Of a stretch of DNA of 63,221 nucleotides, positions 57,542-63,221 are shown piece after piece. Below the pieces are notes generated by a model. That model had not been told where the DNA came from. It saw only the letters and a list, made by a program, of their open reading frames with translations, and did no database searches. Within the stretch, counting starts at the first letter, position 1; each line of letters opens with the position of its first letter. The DNA is from Plesiocystis pacifica SIR-1 (GTDB lineage: Bacteria > Myxococcota_A > Polyangia > Nannocystales > Nannocystaceae): NCBI RefSeq assembly GCF_000170895.1, contig NZ_ABCS01000056.1:1-63221 (forward strand), in the 5' to 3' direction. Position numbers and translations under genes: made by a program.

Positions 57542-58192
57542 TCAGGCCGCGTCGGGCTTGCGCACGAAGCAGACCTGGCCCTGCTTCCAGGGCTCCAGGA
57601 ACACCGGCCGGCCCACCGCGCGCAGGGCCTCGTGGTACTCGGGCCGCTGGGCGTCGTGGAGCAAGACGACCCCGCCGGGGCGGAGCAGCGCGAAGCCCTC
57701 ACGGATGCAAAAGCTCCGGGCCCGGCCGTCGACGAGCACGAAGTCGAAGCTGTGCTCGTCCAGGGTCCGCGGCAGCGCGACGTAGTCCGCCATCAGCTCC
57801 GGGTTTTGCTCGGCCTCGAGGCGCCAGGCCTTGAGCAGCTCGCGGTCGGCGGTGGTCGGGCGCTTGCCCCCGGCCCCCGGGAGGGGCGGCTCGGGGCGGG
57901 CCGGCTCGACCAGGTGCAGCTCGAGGCGAGGGTCCTTCACGATCTCGCGGACGCGCCCGTGCCACTCGCGGTTGTGCTCGATCGACACGTAGCGCTCGAT
58001 GAAGGGACAGGTCGCCAGGAGCTCCCGGGTGCTGCCGCCCGCGCCCCACTCGAGCACCCGCTTGGGCGCGAGGGTCTCGATGACGGCCCGGACCTGAGAT
58101 AGCTCGATGGGATCCATCCACACCGGCAGGGTCGAGAGGTCGGGCTCGGGCTCGCTGCGAACGAGGCGCCCAAGCGCGCGTACGAAAGCCAT
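57542..58192 (-). CDS. class I SAM-dependent methyltransferase-like protein
   Basis: 216 residues. The SAM-binding motif I reads RVLEWGAGGSTRELLA, with YVSIEHNREWHGRV following (acidic residue after strand 2) and FDFVLVDGRARSFCIREG and LRPGGVVLLHDAQ further on. These fit Rossmann-fold methyltransferases of the type found near glycan and envelope genes. The substrate is not deducible. It lies 114 bp upstream of the GT-39 operon on the same strand and may be cotranscribed. Confidence 0.85.
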   Translation of the reverse strand: MAFVRALGRLVRSEPEPDLSTLPVWMDPIELSQVRAVIETLAPKRVLEWGAGGSTRELLATCPFIERYVSIEHNREWHGRVREIVKDPRLELHLVEPARPEPPLPGAGGKRPTTADRELLKAWRLEAEQNPELMADYVALPRTLDEHSFDFVLVDGRARSFCIREGFALLRPGGVVLLHDAQRPEYHEALRAVGRPVFLEPWKQGQVCFVRKPDAA

Positions 58193-58330
58193 GCCGGGGG
58201 TCTAGCAAGAAAAGCCAGACACAGACAGCCTCCGCGGCCCAGCGGGGGTGGCGCGGGGCTGGCGCGGCGTTTCCAGTGAGCTGCATCGCATGGCGCTTCA
58301 ACCATGCGCGCGGGCCCGTCTGCGGTCATC

Positions 58331-59722
58331 ATGGATCCGGTGCGCACCCGGCGGAGCACACATCCACGGCGGAGCCTGAGACTGGCCTGGTCCGCCGCCT
58401 TTGCTTGCGCATGCGTCCAGGGGCCCGGTGCGGGCGATCAAGGCTCCGAGTCCGCGCACGCCACCGACACCGACAGCGGCGAGAGCGAGGGGCGCGAGTG
58501 TTGGGTCGACGACGAGTGTGAGCCGGGGTGGATCTGTGAGGCTGGTCAGTGTGTCCCCGATCCCTGCGCCGAGGCGGGGGACGAGGCCTGCGAGCCCGAG
58601 GACGAGGCCGAGCCCTGCTACTACGACGACAGCGACTGCGATCAGGGCGTGTGCATCAACGAGCTGTGCCTCGACGTCCCGATCTTGCCCAGCTGCACCG
58701 AGGCCCCGACCTTCGTCGCCGCGGCGCTGATCCCCGAGGCGCTCGAGGACCAGCTCCACCTGCACAACCCGACCTACATCGACCTCGACGGCGACGGCCT
58801 CGACGAGCTGCTGCTCAACGACCCGGAAGATCACGTGCTGGTCCGCTGGGAGGGCGCCCAGGCTGTCCCCGTGCTCGAGTTCGACACGGGCTTCTCCCAC
58901 CCCCGCCTCCACCCCCTGCGCGACGGGGACAGCCTGGGAGCCGTGTTTGGACGCGCCCTCCTCGACGGCGACGGCGGCGGAGGGCTGAGCCTCGCCGCGA
59001 CCCTCGAGGGCGGGCAGTTCACCGTCAGCCGGGTCCAGACCGGCGACTTTTGGGGCCTCGGCCGCGACGGAGTGATGTCCCTCGCCAGCGGCTACGGGGC
59101 CACGCAGCTGTGGGTGTGGAGTGACGACCCCGCGCTCCCGGGCACGCAGCTCGAGCCGCGCTTGATCGCCAGCGATCTCAACGCCGCCCTGGCCCTCGAC
59201 CTCGACGGGGACGGGCGCGACACGATCGCAGTGCTGAGCGGGGACCACCTGTGGCGGGCCGAGCTCGTCGCCGGCGGGTGGATCGAGCCCGAGACCCTGC
59301 ACACCGCCCCGCTCCCGAGCTTCGAGACCCTCGCGGCCCTCGGGCCCGTCGGCGGCCCCGACGTGCTCGTCGCCTTCGAGGCCCGCCAAAACTCGCGCAC
59401 GGTCCTGTCCGCCTTCGTCGGCGACGAGGCCCTGACCACCATGGTCCAGGGCGACCTCGACCACGAGGCCGTCGGCGACTTCGACGGCGACGGCCTGCGC
59501 GAGGTCCTGCTCTTCGACGACGACTGGCCGCCGCCGATCTACGTCGACTTCTCGGCCACCGGCGTCCCGCTGTGCGCCCAGGTCCAGGCCGAGCTCGACA
59601 TGCCCGACTCCGTGTACGAGTTCAGCGTCGGCGACCCCGACGGCGACGGCGTCGACCAGATCGTCGCGCGCGGCAACAACTACGCCGACAACCAGGACTT
59701 TTGGCTGTTCATCCCCCAGTGA
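58331..59722 (+). CDS. secreted lipoprotein with FG-GAP/VCBS-like repeats
   Basis: 463 residues from ATG 58331 (ATG at 58304 is an alternative). Arg-rich N-terminus then a hydrophobic segment ending ACACVQG, probably a lipobox. Cys-rich front part (about 50-125), then a beta-propeller-like body with acidic Ca-binding-type motifs: DLDGDGLDELLLN, DLDGDGRDTIAVL, DFDGDGLREVLLF and DPDGDGVDQIVAR. These FG-GAP/VCBS units occur in integrin-like surface proteins. It ends 12 bp before the single repeat unit that marks the convergent gene's stop. Confidence 0.85.
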   Translation: MDPVRTRRSTHPRRSLRLAWSAAFACACVQGPGAGDQGSESAHATDTDSGESEGRECWVDDECEPGWICEAGQCVPDPCAEAGDEACEPEDEAEPCYYDDSDCDQGVCINELCLDVPILPSCTEAPTFVAAALIPEALEDQLHLHNPTYIDLDGDGLDELLLNDPEDHVLVRWEGAQAVPVLEFDTGFSHPRLHPLRDGDSLGAVFGRALLDGDGGGGLSLAATLEGGQFTVSRVQTGDFWGLGRDGVMSLASGYGATQLWVWSDDPALPGTQLEPRLIASDLNAALALDLDGDGRDTIAVLSGDHLWRAELVAGGWIEPETLHTAPLPSFETLAALGPVGGPDVLVAFEARQNSRTVLSAFVGDEALTTMVQGDLDHEAVGDFDGDGLREVLLFDDDWPPPIYVDFSATGVPLCAQVQAELDMPDSVYEFSVGDPDGDGVDQIVARGNNYADNQDFWLFIPQ

Positions 59723-59734
59723 TCCCTCTGTCTA

Positions 59735-59787
59735 TTTTAGTCGTCGTGGACGACGCCACGCCCTCCCTGCCCCACGTCCACGACTCA
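59735..59787 (-). repeat. solo copy of the 53-bp hairpin repeat
   Basis: One unit of the family, read on the minus strand, starting on the TGA stop (59785-59787) of the TlpA-like gene, with one substitution (GACTAAAA instead of GGCTAAAA at its end) and only the beginning of a spacer (AGACAGAGGG) after it. It lies between convergent genes. Confidence 0.92.
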
Positions 59788-60546
59788 CTCGCCGTAGGGC
59801 GAGGCGAGCACCTCGAGGACCTGGTCGAGGGTGTCCTCGGGCACCACCCCCTGCTCGCGCCAGCGGACGTTGGCGTTGGCGTCGACGAGCAGCGAGAGCG
59901 GGATCGAGGCGTCCGCGCCCAGCGTCGCCTCGCTCCACTCGAAGGTCTGGTCGAGGAGCACCGGGAAGGCCAGCGGCCGCGAAAAGCTCTCCTCGCTCCA
60001 CCCCGCGCAAAAGCTCGTCGTCGGGGGGTTGCCCGCCCCGTCCTCGAACAGCACCTGGACGATCTCGAGGCCCTCGCCGTGCAGCGGCGTGTACAGCTCG
60101 GGCATGAAGGTCTCCGTCTCGGTCACACAAGGCGCGCACCAGCCCGCCCCCACGGACACGAGGATCGCCCGGTTGTAGTCGCCGTAGTCGTCGTCCCGGG
60201 GGCACATCAGGCCCGCGAAGTCGACGAGCTCGAAGTCGCAGTCGCGCAGCTCGAAGGCCGGCAGGCGCTGGCCCGGCTCGGCGCCGTAGCCCTGCTCGCC
60301 GGGGCCCGGGTAGCCGCAAGGGCCCCGGTCCTGGCTGCGATCGAGGAGCGACTCGTCGAGCCCGGTCTCCCCGCCCGCGTCCGCCTCCGTCTCCGTCTCG
60401 GCCCCGGTCTCCGCCTCCGCGGACGTCTCGGTGTCTTCGGAGCTGCCCTCCGTCTCACCCGCCTCGCCCTCGGCGCTGGGCTCCCCGACGCAAGCCACGA
60501 GCGTCAGGCCAACGAGCGTGAGGCCAAGGCTGCGCGGCGGGGACAC
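59785..60546 (-). CDS. TlpA/thioredoxin-like lipoprotein
   Basis: 253 residues from a GTG. Lipobox TLVAC, then a long Glu/Thr/Ala linker (about 20-65). The thioredoxin-like domain (about 90-250) has VGAGWCAPCVTETE with the CxxC redox pair, and a probable cis-Pro in ASIPLSLLVD. Exported redoxins of this kind reduce or form disulfides in envelope proteins, plausible given the many Cys-rich lipoproteins nearby. It starts 38 bp after the methyltransferase-like gene. Its stop codon is the first base triplet of the solo repeat. Confidence 0.9.
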   Translation of the reverse strand: MSPPRSLGLTLVGLTLVACVGEPSAEGEAGETEGSSEDTETSAEAETGAETETEADAGGETGLDESLLDRSQDRGPCGYPGPGEQGYGAEPGQRLPAFELRDCDFELVDFAGLMCPRDDDYGDYNRAILVSVGAGWCAPCVTETETFMPELYTPLHGEGLEIVQVLFEDGAGNPPTTSFCAGWSEESFSRPLAFPVLLDQTFEWSEATLGADASIPLSLLVDANANVRWREQGVVPEDTLDQVLEVLASPYGE

Positions 60547-60584
60547 GGCGAGGACACGGCAGAGCGCGCCCCGAGGTTACCCCC

Positions 60585-61331
60585 TCAGCGCCGCCCCGGG
60601 CCACGCTCGCGCCCCTTCACAGGACCGCGCTTGGCCTGCTTGCCCGCCCCGTCTCGACGCCGCCCCACCCAGATCGCGTGGGTCCGGCCGCGGTCGCGCC
60701 CGTGGTTGGCGACGGGGTGGACCTTCGCCTCGAAGCCAGCCCGCTCGAGCGCCCGGGAGAAGCTGCCCTCCCGCGAGTAGGACCAGACCGCGTGCACGCC
60801 CCCGGGGCGCAGGGCTCGATGGGCCGCGCGCAGACCCCCGACGCCATAGAGCGCCGAGTTCTGGTCGTGGGCGAGGGGGTCGGGGCCGTTGTCGACGTCG
60901 AGCAAGATGGCGTCCCAGCGCCCGGGCTCGGCGGCCGCGATGATCTCGGCGACGTCGCCCTCGAGCACGCGGGCGCGCGGGTCGGCGAGGGGCGCTCCGG
61001 CCAGGCTCGCCAGCGGCCCGCGGTTCCACTCGATCACCGCCGGCACGAGCTCGGCGACCTCGACCTCGGCGTCCGCCGGCACCGCCTCGAGCGCCGCCGC
61101 GACCGAGTAGCCCATGCCCAGGCCGCCGACCAAGACGCGCAGGGGTCGACCGTGGCGGGGCCCCAGAGCCGCGCAGCCGATGCTCGCCAGCGCCCGCGCG
61201 CTGACATCGTCGCGGCTCGACATCAGATCCCAGCCGCCCACGCGGATCAGGTACTCGTGCCCGCGACGACTCAGCGTCATCGCCTGGCCATCGGGCGCCG
61301 TCGACTCGGCGAGCACTTCCCAGGGGATCAT
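60585..61331 (-). CDS. spermidine synthase-like methyltransferase-fold protein
   Basis: 248 residues from the ATG at 61331. Rossmann core with PLRVLVGGLGMGYSVAAAL, EVAELVPAVIEWNRG, and RWDAILLDVDNGPDPL, typical of spermidine synthase family proteins (the acidic residue after the glycine loop and the D(V/T)D motif). It lacks a clear polyamine-specific N-terminal beta domain, so the substrate may differ. Lys/Arg-rich C-terminal tail. No speD or other polyamine gene is near. Confidence 0.85.
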   Translation of the reverse strand: MIPWEVLAESTAPDGQAMTLSRRGHEYLIRVGGWDLMSSRDDVSARALASIGCAALGPRHGRPLRVLVGGLGMGYSVAAALEAVPADAEVEVAELVPAVIEWNRGPLASLAGAPLADPRARVLEGDVAEIIAAAEPGRWDAILLDVDNGPDPLAHDQNSALYGVGGLRAAHRALRPGGVHAVWSYSREGSFSRALERAGFEAKVHPVANHGRDRGRTHAIWVGRRRDGAGKQAKRGPVKGRERGPGRR

Positions 61332-61781
61332 GGCCGTCGGGGCGTACCCCCTCCTCGCCGTCGGGTCCAGCGTCGGGGCCCCGATGGGAGATCTCTCATC
61401 TGCGATCCTGACGCCGGCCACCGGGCCCCAACACCCACCACCGGTCGAGGTGCGCGGACCTCTCAGTCTCCTCGCTCTGTAGGGTTTGTTTTTATGAGCT
61501 TCGACTCTGTGGCGATTACACGGCGCACAAATCGCCCGCCGATCAGCAAGTCACAATCCACCCACCCGAGTTTTAATTCCGGGGCCACATCGCGCTCTTT
61601 GTCACCGCTCAGCGCATTTTGTTGTGCAAATACCGCAAGATACGGCCCTTTGAACAGTTTGGCGCGAGGTCGCGCGTGTCCCAAAGACGAGGACGCAAAC
61701 ATGAGACCCAACCTCTGGTATGGCTATATTCGAGTTACAATTTGACTGTACTTTTCTGAGAGCCTCGCTACTCTTTTTACC
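61332..61781. other. AT-richer divergent intergenic region
   Basis: 450 bp between divergent genes, about 61,480-61,780 clearly less GC-rich than the rest. A TTGACT at 61742 and TACTCT at 61769 are possible promoter parts, but the 21-bp spacing is too long to trust. A frame of 82 codons on the minus strand (61463-61711) has no supporting features. Confidence 0.4.
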
Positions 61782-62207
61782 ATGTCCGAGGTCCTCTCCC
61801 CCCACGAGTCGGTGTCCTTGCTCGAGCTCCCCGAACACCTCAGTGACACCGAATTCGCCGCCTACATCGCGGCTCTGGATTCGCATCTGGATGCCATGAA
61901 GCCCTTCGTGATGATCGTCGACGGCTCCGTGCTCAACAGCGGCGAGACCATGGAGCAGTCGATCTGGCACCGCCGCCGGGCGACCCGCATCAAGGCCTTC
62001 CACCGCGGCGTGGTGTTCATCACGGGGCTCAACGGCACCCGCGATCGCGTCCGCCTGCTGTGCCAGCTCCAGCCCCCCAATGTCCCCTACGCCTTCGTCT
62101 CGACCCGCGAAGAGGCCCTGAGCTGGGCGACGCAGCGGCTGACCCGGCGCGCCGAGCGAGAGAGCCGGCGCAAGACCGTGTCGCTGCGCTCCCTCTCAGC
62201 TAGCTGA
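61782..62207 (+). CDS. small protein of unknown function
   Basis: 141 residues, ATG at 61782. Alternating beta/alpha pattern: FVMIVDGSVLNSGETMEQSI, KAFHRGVVFITGLNG, PPNVPYAFVSTREEALSWA, and a basic C-terminal helix. The 'VMIVDGS' strand followed by an Arg-rich helix is reminiscent of STAS-like small proteins, but not enough to assign. It overlaps the convergent oxidoreductase gene by 12 bp at a perfect palindrome. Confidence 0.78.
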   Translation: MSEVLSPHESVSLLELPEHLSDTEFAAYIAALDSHLDAMKPFVMIVDGSVLNSGETMEQSIWHRRRATRIKAFHRGVVFITGLNGTRDRVRLLCQLQPPNVPYAFVSTREEALSWATQRLTRRAERESRRKTVSLRSLSAS

Positions 62208-63221
62208 CACGCCGAAGGCCTCGAGCAGGGCCGTCGGCGCGACGTTGCCGATCATCACGAACACGCAGTCGACCGCGAGGTCCTGCGTGTTTTCCTTTGG
62301 CCCGAGCAGCCGCGCGCGGCCGGGCTCGATGGCCTCGACGGTGGTCGACCACAGCAGCTCCACGCGCCCCGTGCTCGCCAGGCGACGCAGCGTGTCGATG
62401 TTGCGTCGCTTGCCGCGTTTGAAGTCCGGGCCGCGGTAGGCCACGGTCACGCGCGTCCCGGGCTGGTGGGCCAGACCGGCCGCCGCCTCCATGGCGACGT
62501 CGCCCAGGCCGACGACGAGCACCCGCTTCCCGGCGAAGCTGCGCGCGTCGGCGAGGCTGTAGTGGACGTGGTCGACCATCGCGTCGGCGATGGGGGCCCC
62601 GAGGCGCCGGGGCGTGCCGCGACGCCCGAGGGCGAGGAGGACCCGGCGGGCGTCGACGAAGGCGGCCTCGCCGTGCTCGGAGCTGCCCTCGGACACCGCC
62701 GTCTGGGCCAACACCCGCAGCGTGCCCCCGCGCCGCTCGCAGCCCGTGACCCGCAGGCCCTCGCGGATGTCGAGGCCCTCGCGGTGGACGATGCGCAGCC
62801 ACTTGCCCAGGAGCTCCTCCTTGGTCGACTCCTCCAGCCACAGCTCGCCGACCCGCGGCACGCCGAGGGGCTGATCGAAGACCAGCTTGCCCCGGGGGAA
62901 GCTGCGGACGCTCTCGGCCACGCTGCCTTGCTCGAGCACGCAAGCGCGCAAGCCCTGCTCCTTGGCCTCGAGGGCCGCGGCGATGCCCGCCGGACCGGCG
63001 CCGACGATGACCAGATCGAAGCCCTCGCCCCCCCCCTTTTGGCCCTCGGACTCGAGCTCCCGGGCCAGGCTGCGCACCGCGTGGGCGCCCTGGTTGATCG
63101 CGTTGCGGATCAGCGGCAGCCCGGTGATGTCCCCGGCGAGGTAGACCCCCGGCGCGCCCTGGGCGCGCAGGCCTTCGTCGAGCACCGGCAGGTCGGGGAC
63201 GCGCTCGCCCTCGGCGATGAC
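62196..63221 (-). CDS. FAD/NAD(P)-dependent oxidoreductase, 5'-truncated by the window edge
   Basis: At least 341 residues; the frame is open through the right edge. The first visible part (VYLAGDITGLPLIRNAINQG) is the typical end of one FAD-oxidoreductase domain; a second FAD-binding site follows (VIVGAGPAGIAAALEAKEQG) and then an NAD(P)-binding GxGxxA (VLVVGLGDVAMEAAAGL), so it looks like a fusion with a two-domain pyridine-nucleotide oxidoreductase (YpdA-like) as its C-terminal half. The electron acceptor is not visible. The C-terminus is SAS*, encoded in the shared palindrome. Confidence 0.88.
   Translation of the reverse strand, partial: VIAEGERVPDLPVLDEGLRAQGAPGVYLAGDITGLPLIRNAINQGAHAVRSLARELESEGQKGGGEGFDLVIVGAGPAGIAAALEAKEQGLRACVLEQGSVAESVRSFPRGKLVFDQPLGVPRVGELWLEESTKEELLGKWLRIVHREGLDIREGLRVTGCERRGGTLRVLAQTAVSEGSSEHGEAAFVDARRVLLALGRRGTPRRLGAPIADAMVDHVHYSLADARSFAGKRVLVVGLGDVAMEAAAGLAHQPGTRVTVAYRGPDFKRGKRRNIDTLRRLASTGRVELLWSTTVEAIEPGRARLLGPKENTQDLAVDCVFVMIGNVAPTALLEAFGVSAS

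Noticed and set aside
61463..61711. 82-codon minus-strand frame in the AT-richer gap
   Set aside because: No codon bias, start signal or recognisable motif; the gap has low GC and random frames are expected.
61742..61774. Sigma-70 promoter (TTGACT ... TACTCT)
   Set aside because: The spacing of 21 bp is longer than the usual 16-18, so it is noted only as a possibility.

Overview
The window looks like a chromosome segment of a myxobacterium (Myxococcota), most likely of the Nannocystis/Plesiocystis/Enhygromyxa group. The grounds are very high GC with strong G/C at third codon positions, many secreted lipoproteins with a lipobox followed by Ser/Gly/Thr/Glu/Asp-rich linkers and Cys-rich bodies, WD40 and kinase-like proteins, DUF4388 and GGDEF signalling proteins, and a giant Tc-toxin gene. 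This is inference from gene style; no rRNA or other phylogenetic marker is present. I saw no tRNA, rRNA, CRISPR array, prophage or transposase gene.

Layout. 1-3074: 3' part of a membrane WD40 protein. 3377-4507: trypsin-like lipoprotein, ending in a repeat array (4505-4768). 9710-4790 (minus): a chain of ATGA/GTGA-overlapped genes, a receiver/DUF4388/J-like fusion, fmt, and a lipoprotein. 12898-10269 (minus): an FtsB-like protein coupled to a GGDEF diguanylate cyclase, followed by a broken gene. 13024-19131 (plus): a probable carbon-metabolism operon with an aldolase/short-chain dehydrogenase fusion, a pseudokinase, an amidohydrolase-like protein and a fused DhaK-DhaL dihydroxyacetone kinase. 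19326-20927 (plus): lipoprotein with one CxxCH motif. 38415-20999 (minus): a 4,933-residue TcA-type toxin subunit and, 53 bp downstream, an 853-residue protein ending in a tRNA-nucleotidyltransferase-like domain. 39105-40820: a DJ-1/PfpI protein divergent from a LysR regulator. 40863-48416: a second CxxCH lipoprotein, a GT-C glycosyltransferase-like membrane protein, two Cys-rich lipoproteins and a beta-lactamase-fold lipoprotein. 48474-51704: amidase, coiled-coil membrane protein and a lipoprotein. 57427-52153 (minus): two GT-39-like membrane proteins flanking a PA14-domain protein, with a second repeat array at the 3' end. 57542-63221: methyltransferases, an FG-GAP-like lipoprotein, a TlpA-like lipoprotein, a small protein and a truncated FAD oxidoreductase.

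Two things stand out. First, a 53-bp repeat with an internal hairpin occurs eight times (three, four and one copies). In all three places its first three bases are the TGA stop codon of a gene, and within arrays the copies are separated by two alternating types of hairpin spacer. It behaves like a gene-end module rather than a CRISPR or ordinary intergenic repeat. Second, the giant TcA-like gene has roughly 35 hemopexin-like units in two blocks and no TcB or TcC gene nearby. Its apparent operon partner is a nucleotidyltransferase-tailed protein, a candidate unusual toxin or effector.

Many long open frames opposite the real genes (up to about 1,980 codons opposite the toxin gene) are by-products of GC-rich codon use and are left out.
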